The position numbers and the translations under genes are program-made. A DNA stretch of 41,963 nucleotides, from the IMG/VR virus record IMGVR_UViG_3300023500_000010, positions 1-41,963 of that record. One strand, written 5' to 3'. This document shows positions 32,910-39,515 of the stretch, one piece after another (the first letter of the stretch is position 1; every line of letters starts with the position of its first letter). The notes beneath the pieces are model-generated. The model worked only from the letters and a program-made list of their open reading frames with translations. It searched no databases and was not told the origin of the DNA. Source of the DNA: a virus.

Positions 32910-32937
32910 ATTATACAGCTTTTATAGTTGGCTGCAA
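32910..32937 (-). promoter_or_regulatory. SSB promoter
   Basis: TTGCAG (32932-32937) with a 16-bp spacer and TATAAT (32910-32915) on the minus strand. It gives SSB and the downstream replication genes a promoter internal to the primase-to-nuclease operon. Confidence 0.78.
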
Positions 32938-32945
32938 CAGCTAAT

Positions 32946-35210
32946 TCACACTTCGTCAAAATCACCGCTGATTGCTATCAGCCGTTGCTCATCCCGATAC
33001 CAATTCTGTAGCTGTGGTATCGTGTATTTAAACGATTTAGCCCCTTTGTGTGTCGTGGCACTCTTGGCAAAGGCGATAAAAGCTTTTGACAGTCCTCGCT
33101 TTGTACCTGCATCATCGGTGAGTTCAAGGTACAGCTCTAGTAGATCATGCTCATAGACGATACCTAGGTCGGCATACTTTAATATACCTGTGTAACCATA
33201 CAAAGTAGCCTCTGCCTGAAACTCGGTGAACATGCCGTGGTGTAGCAGGTACGCCATGCGCTGACCGGCTGAATACATAGACGCTAACAGTAACCGTTTT
33301 TCCTGTGTTGCTGGTGGCTCCATGTACTCGTCGAGTGTTAGTTCGTCCACCTGTGTTGCCAGCCAGTAACAAAAATCTACTGTCTCTGATTCCATAGCCG
33401 CCATGACCGTTGCCAAACCTCCCGCCTCCGCAACCCACTCTGCCTCACCTAGTTTGTTAGGTGTGTTGCAGTACGCCACGCGCCTGTCGTCATGGTCAAA
33501 CGTGAGGGGGTTTTTGTTCGCGGTCATAATGAATGTGACGTTGTGATTGTAACTAAACGAATCTGTACGCATAAGGCGCACATCAATGGATTGTTTACCC
33601 GTGTATGCCTTGAGTTTACCTAATGCCAGCTCCTTATCCTCGTAGCGCGTGAGTTGGTTGCCGTACTCGTCAAGTTGGACAAAGTAGGTATCAAGCATAT
33701 AGCCGTTGTACACCTCCAAAAACCCCTTAGCTGATGGGGCAGACGTAGATGCCTCTCCCATGATGCGTTGGATCAACTTAAAGAGCGTGTCTTTACCCGA
33801 CCCCGATGCACCTATTAAATAGATAACAACTGGAGAATATTCAAAGCGGCTAAATTTACGTTTTAGGAACCCTAAAATATACCGGCGCATGGTGGGGCAG
33901 GGGATCAAGGTCTCTAGGTACTTGATCGTATTGTGTGGGCGGCTGTACCTGCTGGCATATACTGTAGGGTTACGCAGCACTGACAGTGCCGGTGTCGGGT
34001 TGAACGTATTAAACGCAACATCCTCTGCGCCGAAAAATCCGTAGTCCCGTGACGGGTCTGCACCTACATCGACCAAAGGCAACGCCAACTTTACAGCAGG
34101 CTTTTTAGGCGTGGATAATGCAATAGACTCTATATGCTGGTACATAACATCAAACCGGTCAAATTTGATGTGTTTAGCGGCTACTGGGTTGATGAGGTAA
34201 TACAGCATTCGGGCAGGATCGTAGAATGCCTCAATCAACTCCTTGCGTTTTGTAACTAACGATAGGCGGGAGCTTTGCCACGCCTCATCATACTGCCAGA
34301 TCACTACGCCATCCGCGTTGCTACGCGCCTCAACCATAGGGTCAGTAATCGTGGCCTCGAATTGCCGCGTGGCCATAGGCGTAGAAAATGAGCTATTAAC
34401 GAAACTCATAGCCTGCAAATACAGCTCTTCGTCGATGCTACAATCAGCCCCTAAAATAGCAGAGACCTTGCTTAAATACTCGCTACCCCGCCCCTCTGGT
34501 ACATCGTCGGGGTGCAACCAGCCATTGGCAACATAGGTAGGTAGATCACGAAAATCTTTGGGTGTAATGACCTTAAACAGCGGCTTGTTAAGCTGCTGCG
34601 TCAGAACCATGTTCTGCACCTGTGGCTGTAGATGCAGTGTCCAAGTTTTCGTGGCCTGTGTTAGCATTGACGCTGTAGACTGCGTAGGTTTCAATGCCAA
34701 CACCAACGCCTTCACAGCAGACGGCATGGGTTTCAGCAGATCCAGAGTCTCTGCTGTGAGTGGCACTTTTGTCTTGTTAGCTGAGGTCGCGGCATAGATA
34801 AACCCATTATCAGCGTAGTAATCTAACTGCACGGCACTGTCTGCCCGTTTATACGTTGTCGCTACGTCCTGCTCATACTGGTACAGTATCGTGAGAGAGT
34901 CGATAGGCTCTCCGGCTGCGTCCATCTTGCCTACACCTGCAAACACAACAGGGTAATCAGGGTCTAGTGACCTAAACAGGTTAGATACTACTGTGCTGTC
35001 GCAGTCTATCGCAACAAACCCGCTATGAATGCCTGTGAGGAGGCCGCCTAGTACGCTGTCTTTAGTAGACCGCTCACGGGAATGGCGTTCTCTCCAATTA
35101 GCCTGAAATACAGGTATTGATTTTTTGCCTTTTGCATCGCGGACAAGCTGCCCTTCCAGCGGAACCGTCCAGTACCCTCTATCAATAAACGGCTGTAATG
35201 ACTCAATCAT
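32946..35210 (-). CDS. primase-polymerase / SF3 helicase
   Basis: Product of 754 residues. The N-terminal half has a primase-polymerase (AEP)-like core: GFVAIDCDS (64-72) and VQLDYYADNGFIYAATS (127-143). The C-terminal half is an SF3 helicase: Walker A GASGSGKDT (467-475), Walker B VQLDEY (511-516), motif C TANKNP (563-568) and arginines DDRR (574-577). It primes and unwinds DNA for the polymerase. Its ATG overlaps the upstream small frame stop (ATGA). Confidence 0.88.
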   Translation of the reverse strand: MIESLQPFIDRGYWTVPLEGQLVRDAKGKKSIPVFQANWRERHSRERSTKDSVLGGLLTGIHSGFVAIDCDSTVVSNLFRSLDPDYPVVFAGVGKMDAAGEPIDSLTILYQYEQDVATTYKRADSAVQLDYYADNGFIYAATSANKTKVPLTAETLDLLKPMPSAVKALVLALKPTQSTASMLTQATKTWTLHLQPQVQNMVLTQQLNKPLFKVITPKDFRDLPTYVANGWLHPDDVPEGRGSEYLSKVSAILGADCSIDEELYLQAMSFVNSSFSTPMATRQFEATITDPMVEARSNADGVVIWQYDEAWQSSRLSLVTKRKELIEAFYDPARMLYYLINPVAAKHIKFDRFDVMYQHIESIALSTPKKPAVKLALPLVDVGADPSRDYGFFGAEDVAFNTFNPTPALSVLRNPTVYASRYSRPHNTIKYLETLIPCPTMRRYILGFLKRKFSRFEYSPVVIYLIGASGSGKDTLFKLIQRIMGEASTSAPSAKGFLEVYNGYMLDTYFVQLDEYGNQLTRYEDKELALGKLKAYTGKQSIDVRLMRTDSFSYNHNVTFIMTANKNPLTFDHDDRRVAYCNTPNKLGEAEWVAEAGGLATVMAAMESETVDFCYWLATQVDELTLDEYMEPPATQEKRLLLASMYSAGQRMAYLLHHGMFTEFQAEATLYGYTGILKYADLGIVYEHDLLELYLELTDDAGTKRGLSKAFIAFAKSATTHKGAKSFKYTIPQLQNWYRDEQRLIAISGDFDEV

Positions 35211-35368
35211 CTAATCGTACCCCCCTTGTACCCATCTAGTTTGTACTCGTGAATAGGTGTGTTGTTAACCAGCAATTTAACATCGCTGGCTCTATCACTG
35301 GGAGTCGGTAGCAAACGCTCTCGACAGACTCCCAGCCTGTAGTTGTCAGACTCGCTACGATAGCGCAT
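35207..35368 (-). CDS. alternative-frame 53-residue frame ending at the primase ATG
   Basis: An open frame in the -1 frame relative to 35236-35541 starting at an ATG six bases after AGG. It ends in TGA that overlaps the primase ATG as ATGA. The product has an ordinary charged composition, including KLLVNNTPIHEYKLDGYKGG. It could be a separate small protein, a -1 frameshift continuation of the upstream gene, or simply an overlapping frame. Coupling to the primase is the main argument for it. Confidence 0.35.
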   Translation of the reverse strand: MRYRSESDNYRLGVCRERLLPTPSDRASDVKLLVNNTPIHEYKLDGYKGGTIR

Positions 35369-35541
35369 AGGTGGCCTACATCCCTTTGAGAGATCCACCA
35401 GCCATCATGCGCCTGAGTAGGCTCATTCCTGTGGAATGTGATTAAACCTGTGCGGTTATCTAATGCAACGTAGCTATACTGCTTTAGTGCATCCTCTGGG
35501 TTGCTGCATACCTTAATAATCTGTACTCGTCTGCTCGTCAT
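35236..35541 (-). CDS. hypothetical protein with an RTGL motif
   Basis: Product of 101 residues. ATG 35541 is preceded by AGGAG six bases upstream. The segment VALDNRTGLITFHR resembles the conserved FRI.DNRTGLVV core of the right-arm paralogues, so it may be a distant member. The C-terminal third overlaps the alternative frame 35207-35368. It begins the replication operon upstream of the primase; its function is unknown. Confidence 0.5.
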   Translation of the reverse strand: MTSRRVQIIKVCSNPEDALKQYSYVALDNRTGLITFHRNEPTQAHDGWWISQRDVGHLCAIVASLTTTGWESVESVCYRLPVIEPAMLNCWLTTHLFTSTN

Positions 35542-35629
35542 GACCATCTCCTGTGTGTGAGGAGCCAGTGTACAGGGTAGGGTGAGATTGTGCATTAGTT
35601 TATTAGCAGCGCAGCTTGTGAAATATAGC

Positions 35630-35658
35630 TAGACAAGGGTTGCGCACACTACTATAAT
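35630..35658 (+). promoter_or_regulatory. sigma70-like promoter for the 35.7 kb gene
   Basis: TAGACA (35630-35635), 17-bp spacer and TATAAT (35653-35658). Just downstream, CATGT-CACA-ACATG is a short perfect inverted repeat (about 35664-35677) that could be an operator. Confidence 0.78.
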
Positions 35659-35712
35659 GAGGCCATGTCACAACATGTGGCTAACCACTAACTCTCAATG
35701 GAGAATATATAC

Positions 35713-36261
35713 ATGGCTCAAATTTTACAACGCTTCGTGCTGATCAATGACGCACTACAAGCAGCAGCCGAAGTTGGCGCGTCCGTTGCTGAAGTGTACC
35801 CAGCATTGTTGACTATGATGCAAGCACAGCGCAGTAACAGCACTACTGTACTGCGTAACGCGGATAAGGTTATCACCCACATTCGGTGCGCGTACCACAA
35901 ACGATATGAGCCTGTTGCTCCTCTCGGTACCTCTGATGAAGACATTGCAGCCCTTGGTTTGGTGAAGTTCGGGCGTAAAGCAACCTCTGCCCACGGTTAC
36001 GCCCATGCGTGTGCGGAAGGTATCAATCAGCAGGCTACCCAGAAGCGCACTTCGAAACGCGAACTTGCCTCCATCATGGATGGCATCCTAGATGGCTCTA
36101 TCGACCGTGCGGATGGTAGTTTAATGCGAACCAACAGTTTAGCAGTAGCCGCTATTATCATTGATCGCGCTGACGGTGCAGGCTACGAAGATGCCGAAGA
36201 CGCGAAAGCCACTTGGGATGGGGTGGCCTTCGAAGACCCCGAATACCGCGAAGAAGACTAA
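35713..36261 (+). CDS. hypothetical protein in a stand-alone transcription unit
   Basis: Product of 182 residues that I do not recognise. The N-terminal two thirds is helical (LQRFVLINDALQAAAE, then a Lys/Arg-rich helix near 95-120); the C-terminus is very acidic (EDAEDAKATW ... EDPEYREED). It has its own promoter (35630-35658), GGAG nine bases before ATG 35713, and a strong terminator (36281-36307). The self-contained, monocistronic layout is typical of moron or regulatory genes. A start at 35698 is rejected because it lies before the ribosome-binding site. Confidence 0.55.
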   Translation: MAQILQRFVLINDALQAAAEVGASVAEVYPALLTMMQAQRSNSTTVLRNADKVITHIRCAYHKRYEPVAPLGTSDEDIAALGLVKFGRKATSAHGYAHACAEGINQQATQKRTSKRELASIMDGILDGSIDRADGSLMRTNSLAVAAIIIDRADGAGYEDAEDAKATWDGVAFEDPEYREED

Positions 36262-36280
36262 GCACACCACCAAAACCAAC

Positions 36281-36307
36281 AAAGCCCTCTAATACGAGGG
36301 CTTTTTT
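36281..36307 (+). terminator. rho-independent terminator
   Basis: AAAGCCCTC-TAATAC-GAGGGCTTT followed by TTTT. It is a strong perfect 9-bp stem and has A-runs on the other side, so it may work in both directions. Confidence 0.88.
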
Positions 36308-36325
36308 ATTATAGGCGTTAACTAA

Positions 36326-36979
36326 ATGAATCATGCAGAGTACGATGCTGCGTATGAGATACTGACCACCTTATTACCCATGCAGGATGAGCTGAACCAA
36401 AAAACCCAAGATACCTTAGACGCAGATAAACCTTGGCGCAGTGTTAACCGGCCTTGGGCGCGGTACTTGTATATGGAGGCGGCGGAATTAGCTGAGGCTC
36501 TAGGCGGCTGCCACTGGAAAACGGCTCCCGACATCAGCGTAATACAGATACAACTAGAGCTAGTGGATCTGCTCCACTTTAGCTTGTCCTATCACATGCA
36601 GTGTGATGATAACCTAGAGAAAGTGCTGGCGCGTGATGTAGGTGACTTGACGGGATTGACGGCCTTGCAGCTATGTGATGTGTTGGTGTGTGTTAACAGT
36701 ATGGGGCAATCTGGTTTAGCGGTTATATTAGCATTAGCTAAAAAGTTGGGGCTAACTATGTTAGCACTAGGGCGTTTATTCACAGCTAAGAACGCCTTAA
36801 ATGAACACAGACAGGCAGGTGGCTACTCAAAAGGTGAGTACAAGCGAATCAACGGTGGTTTTGATGATAACCAAACCCTTGAGCGGGTGCTGGCCACAGA
36901 CGGGCTGCCACCAGACCTTCGAGAGTTCCGTACCGAGATTTTAAGCCGACTAGCCGACAAAGCCCCAAGCAACTTATAA
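36326..36979 (+). CDS. dimeric dUTPase (all-alpha NTP pyrophosphatase)
   Basis: Product of 217 residues. The dimeric dUTPase/MazG-like metal sites are visible: YMEAAELAEAL (E51, E54) and ELVDLLHF (E78, D81), with a substrate segment NEHRQAGGYSKGEYKRINGG (about 157-176). Reaction: dUTP to dUMP and pyrophosphate, which keeps uracil out of DNA and supplies ThyX. It follows the 35.7 kb unit's terminator and precedes the repeat region; no strong promoter is visible, so readthrough or an unseen promoter must serve it. Confidence 0.9.
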   Translation: MNHAEYDAAYEILTTLLPMQDELNQKTQDTLDADKPWRSVNRPWARYLYMEAAELAEALGGCHWKTAPDISVIQIQLELVDLLHFSLSYHMQCDDNLEKVLARDVGDLTGLTALQLCDVLVCVNSMGQSGLAVILALAKKLGLTMLALGRLFTAKNALNEHRQAGGYSKGEYKRINGGFDDNQTLERVLATDGLPPDLREFRTEILSRLADKAPSNL

Positions 36980-37077
36980 GGCTCACCTACTTTTGTAACC
37001 GGCTCACCCGCGTTTTTTATACCCCTTCGGACGTGCTGGTGGGCAGCTCGTTTTGTTACCCCACTTTTCGCCTTGCC

Positions 37078-37257
37078 AAAAAGATTTAGGCGGCCAACCC
37101 CAATTTTGTATCCGCAAAAAGATTTAGGCGGCCAACCCCAATTTTGTATCCGCAAAAAGCTTTAGGCGGCCAACCCCAATTTTGTATCCGCAAAAAGATT
37201 TAGGCGGCCAACCCCAATTTTGTATCCGCAAAAAGCTTTAGGCGGCCATCTCAAATT
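37078..37257. repeat. 38-bp tandem repeat, five copies
   Basis: Units at 37078, 37116, 37154, 37192 and 37230, the last truncated or divergent. Consensus AAAAAGATTT-AGGCGGCC-AACCCCAATT-TTGTATCCGC; units 3 and 5 have GCTTT instead of GATTT. Each complete unit contains GTATCCGCA, two mismatches from the DnaA-box form TTATCCACA. There are no spacers, so it is not a CRISPR. A likely candidate for an origin or partition site. Confidence 0.92.
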
Positions 37258-37289
37258 TTTGCTAGTATAAGAGGTGTATGGCGCGTGTC

Positions 37290-37333
37290 ATGGATCTGCT
37301 ATGGATCTGCTATGGATCTGCTATGGATCTGCT
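37290..37333. repeat. 11-bp repeat ATGGATCTGCT, four copies
   Basis: Four perfect 11-bp units, each with a GATC Dam-type site, followed by a partial copy. Their 11-bp period places the GATC sites one helical turn apart. TGGATCT is the reverse complement of AGATCCA, which I recall as the heptamer of the P1 plasmid origin. Confidence 0.92.
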
Positions 37334-37343
37334 ATGGGTCAGG

Positions 37344-37628
37344 CTACCCACGACAGCGATTTTTCCGCATTCGTGACAGACTCCGCTTAGTAGGGTTTGC
37401 GGCTACCCACTGAATCAGAGAGTCCCGACACACCACCAGCCCCGTGCGGTGGTCGAAAATGCGTACTGCGTAGCGGTGTAAATCACCCCGCCACAGTGGG
37501 CTGGTGCTATCCAACACCGTGCAGACCTCCCGCCATGTGCGGCAGTGCGCTTGCGGTCTATAGGGGGTGTAATAAAAATCCCCTTCGGCGTACCCTACCC
37601 CTGCCTGCTGCTCTATAGTGTAACTCAT
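37344..37628 (-). CDS. right-arm family protein A (RTGLVV family)
   Basis: Product of 94 residues. It shares with B, C, D and F the N-terminal MSYTI, then RTWREVC, the FDHRTGLVV core (about 58-66) and a basic C-terminus MRKNRCRG. Relative to C and F its 3' end is shifted by a frame: the DNA still reads TGGGTAGCCTG, but in another frame, so it lost the LPW-A ending. Own promoter at 37661-37689. Function unknown. Confidence 0.62.
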   Translation of the reverse strand: MSYTIEQQAGVGYAEGDFYYTPYRPQAHCRTWREVCTVLDSTSPLWRGDLHRYAVRIFDHRTGLVVCRDSLIQWVAANPTKRSLSRMRKNRCRG

Positions 37629-37660
37629 CTATTTGCTCGCTCTGTTGTGTGTGTGCGGTC

Positions 37661-37689
37661 AGTATAAACAGGTTAGCTAATGACCGCAA
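37661..37689 (-). promoter_or_regulatory. arm promoter for gene A
   Basis: TTGCGG (37684-37689), 17-bp spacer with ATTAGCTAACCTGTT, TATACT (37661-37666) on the minus strand. Upstream lies a 16-bp perfect palindrome (37698-37713). Confidence 0.78.
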
Positions 37690-37697
37690 GCACTAAA

Positions 37698-37713
37698 TCC
37701 CGTTTAAACGGGA
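37698..37713. promoter_or_regulatory. 16-bp perfect palindrome TCCCGTTTAAACGGGA
   Basis: Sits just upstream of the -35 of promoter A. Its sequence differs from TTAGCTAA, so it may be a site for another factor. Confidence 0.65.
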
Positions 37714-37751
37714 CTCAATGCTTCTATCTACGGCTGAGGTCTCCTTGTAGC

Positions 37752-38033
37752 CTAGGCTTCATGCGCCCACGGGAGGGTTTTTTTAGTCATTTTAGTCATG
37801 TGTGTATCAGGGTTTTCGGTCTCCCAGTCTGTGATATTCTCGCGGAACACCACAAGCCCTGTGCGGTGGTCGGTAATGCGGAAATCGTAGCCGTACCATA
37901 GGGGGCTACTACTCTGGTCTAGTTCATGGCAGACTGATAACCACGTACGGAACTGCGTTTGTGGCCTATAAGGTGCATAGTAGGGGCGGCCATCGTTTGT
38001 ACTGCCGTCGTGTTGCTCTATAGTGTAGCTCAT
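37752..38033 (-). CDS. right-arm family protein B (RTGLVV family)
   Basis: Product of 93 residues: MSYTIEQ start, FRTWLSVC, DFRITDHRTGLVV (about 50-62) and a C-terminal KKTLPWA. It has its own promoter (38069-38096). The paralogues differ mostly between the conserved blocks. Function unknown. Confidence 0.62.
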   Translation of the reverse strand: MSYTIEQHDGSTNDGRPYYAPYRPQTQFRTWLSVCHELDQSSSPLWYGYDFRITDHRTGLVVFRENITDWETENPDTHMTKMTKKTLPWAHEA

Positions 38034-38068
38034 GTTAGTTGCTCGCTCGCTCTGTTGTGTGAATGGTC

Positions 38069-38096
38069 ATTATAACAGGTTGGTTAGCGTGTGCAA
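38069..38096 (-). promoter_or_regulatory. arm promoter for gene B
   Basis: TTGCAC (38091-38096), 16-bp spacer ending AACCTGT, TATAAT (38069-38074). The leader retains CATTCACACAACAGAGCGAGC before the ATG, close to genes A, C and D. Confidence 0.78.
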
Positions 38097-38143
38097 CCGC
38101 TAACTAGCCTGTTTTAGCCATTTTGTGTGAATGGTGGTGGTGG

Positions 38144-38419
38144 CTACTTGCAGGCTGCCCACGGGAGGGTTTTTTTCCTCATTTGCCTGCACGTTTTTGG
38201 GTAGTTGGCCGCTACCCACAGACTCACGGAGGATTGGGAGACCACCAGCCCCGTGCGGTTGTCGCAGATCCTAAATTCGCGGCCATACCATAGGGGGCTA
38301 CTACTGCATAAAGCGGCGCAGACCTCCAGCCATGTGCGGTATGTTGCAAAATGGACGTATGAGGCGGCGCATTTTTCGCAACGGGGGTGGCCGTTTTGTT
38401 GCTGAATTGTGTAACTCAT
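38144..38419 (-). CDS. right-arm family protein C (RTGLVV family)
   Basis: Product of 91 residues: MSYTIQQQNG, YRTWLEVC, EFRICDNRTGLVV (about 48-60) and MRKKTLPWAACK at the end. Its ATG immediately follows the stop of D; the last four codons of D double as the leader of C. No promoter of its own, so it is probably read with F, E and D. Function unknown. Confidence 0.62.
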   Translation of the reverse strand: MSYTIQQQNGHPRCEKCAASYVHFATYRTWLEVCAALCSSSPLWYGREFRICDNRTGLVVSQSSVSLWVAANYPKTCRQMRKKTLPWAACK

Positions 38420-38695
38420 CTATTTGCTCGCTCTGTAGGTGGTGGGGTCAGTCCACGGAAGGGATTTTTTCGGCATCCGCCCCACGCGGCGGTATGGGTA
38501 GCCTATGTTAATCCACTCTACAACGTCTGCTCGCATTACTACCAACCCAGTGCGGTTGTCGAGGATTCGGAATCTAGAGCCGCACCAGATGAGGCTATCG
38601 CTAACACTCAGGGCGCGGCATACCTCCCGCCATGTGCTATATCGGCTATAATGCGTGTAGTAATCCCCGCCCAATTTCTCTACCGTGTACCTCAT
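38420..38695 (-). CDS. right-arm family protein D (RTGLVV family)
   Basis: Product of 91 residues: MRYTVEKLGG, YSTWREVC, FRILDNRTGLVV and KKSLPWT near the end. The last codons (Arg-Ala-Ser-Lys-stop) have the same DNA as the untranslated leaders of A and B. This shows that the family cassettes were duplicated and rejoined. It follows E closely and is probably in the same operon. Function unknown. Confidence 0.62.
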   Translation of the reverse strand: MRYTVEKLGGDYYTHYSRYSTWREVCRALSVSDSLIWCGSRFRILDNRTGLVVMRADVVEWINIGYPYRRVGRMPKKSLPWTDPTTYRASK

Positions 38696-38727
38696 CTATT
38701 TGCTCGCTCCGTGGCTAGTGATTAAAG

Positions 38728-38997
38728 TTAATCGTTAAAGAAGCAAAAATGGGGCTTTTCCTGTGCCTGCATACGCAAGGCAGTAATGGCCTTTCTTGGG
38801 TTTTTGATATAGAACGTGCGCGTGTGCGCCTCATATTTTGCGCTACCATAACAGATTTCAGTACATCTATTCCCTGAAATCAATACCCGTCTGGGAGCAT
38901 CTTGGGGTAAATAGGTATCGAGGGTTGCGGTTAACGGCGCGGGCTGCTTAGCTACACGGGCTGCTTTCTGTTTTCTGTTTTTTCGCATATTGCTCAT
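38728..38997 (-). CDS. small basic right-arm protein E
   Basis: Product of 89 residues, unrelated to the RTGLVV family. The N-terminus is very basic (MRKNRKQKAARVAKQ), the C-terminus aromatic (HFCFFND). AAAGGA is eight bases before the ATG. Its leader keeps fragments of the arm promoter (AACTAACC and ATTCACACAC) but lacks the -10 box, so it likely depends on the F promoter. Function unknown. Confidence 0.55.
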   Translation of the reverse strand: MSNMRKNRKQKAARVAKQPAPLTATLDTYLPQDAPRRVLISGNRCTEICYGSAKYEAHTRTFYIKNPRKAITALRMQAQEKPHFCFFND

Positions 38998-39042
38998 GGT
39001 AAAAATCCTTTGCCCCCATAAGGGGCGTGTGTGAATGGTTAG

Positions 39043-39321
39043 TTACTTGCAGGCTACCCACGGGAGGGCTGCGGCCTGTACCTGCCGCAAATGTGGTAGC
39101 ACTGGTGGGGAGCCTGCCTCTATAGCATGCCCCTGAATGCACAGCTCGGTTAGGTTCCGATTGTCGGTAATGCGAAAATTAGATCCATCCCAGAGCAGGC
39201 TATTGACGCGCTCCAGCTCCGTGCAGACCGCCGACCATGTTCGATAGGTAGAAAAATAAGTGTAAGAGGGGGTTCCATCGGGGCGCAGGCTACCGTTCTG
39301 CCTCTGGATAGTGTAGCTCAT
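39043..39321 (-). CDS. right-arm family protein F (divergent RTGLVV family)
   Basis: Product of 92 residues. The first 60 residues match the family (MSYTIQRQNG, YRTWSAVC, FRITDNR), but RTGLVV is replaced by NRNLTEL and the middle is different before the family ending ALPWVACK. It may be a recombinant or decaying copy. First gene of the probable F-E-D-C operon with its own promoter. Function unknown. Confidence 0.58.
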   Translation of the reverse strand: MSYTIQRQNGSLRPDGTPSYTYFSTYRTWSAVCTELERVNSLLWDGSNFRITDNRNLTELCIQGHAIEAGSPPVLPHLRQVQAAALPWVACK

Positions 39322-39354
39322 TTTTATTACTCCGTTGTTGTTAGTGTGTGGGTC

Positions 39355-39383
39355 ATTATAAACAGGTTAGTTAGTGACTGCAA
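39355..39383 (-). promoter_or_regulatory. arm promoter for gene F
   Basis: TTGCAG (39378-39383), 17-bp spacer with CTAACTAACCTGTT, TATAAT (39355-39360). It is nearly identical to the promoter of gene J and has GGAG in the leader. Confidence 0.8.
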
Positions 39384-39406
39384 GCACTAACTAACTATTA
39401 TTTTGC

Positions 39407-39481
39407 TTATGGTCGGCGTTCCGCCTTTACTAACTTAAATAGATCCCATAAGCCGCGCATTACATCGAGGACAAATAGCAT
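39407..39481 (-). CDS. 24-residue peptide behind a double operator
   Basis: Short frame with GGAG in the conserved leader position. The peptide MLFVLDVMRGLWDLFKLVKA plus ERRP is an amphipathic, basic-ended helix, possibly membrane-active. Its promoter carries the two best copies of the palindrome GTTAGCTAAC. It may be an autoregulated peptide. Real translation is unproven. Confidence 0.42.
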   Translation of the reverse strand: MLFVLDVMRGLWDLFKLVKAERRP

Positions 39482-39515
39482 TTTTATTACTCCGTTATTG
39501 TTAGTGTGAACGGGC

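Larger units (their letters stand above)
37078..37343. other. candidate replication origin (iterons and GATC repeats)
   Basis: Combines five 38-bp direct repeats, an A/T-rich stretch and four 11-bp GATC repeats between the dUTPase and the end of the right arm. This arrangement resembles iteron-plus-GATC origins of plasmid-like phages. Transcription converges here, and no gene fits. The function is inference. Confidence 0.4.

Noticed and set aside
37078-37257. CRISPR array
   Set aside because: The 38-bp repeats are directly joined with no unique spacers, and no cas genes are near; Cas4-like nuclease at 29 kb is in a replication operon.
38144-38200. programmed frameshift at the A-run before LPW
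   Set aside because: The A-rich run in C and B does not match a slippery heptamer in register, and the frame continues normally.
38387-38725. 112-residue plus-strand frame
   Set aside because: Antisense to C and D, which carry promoter-linked and family evidence.
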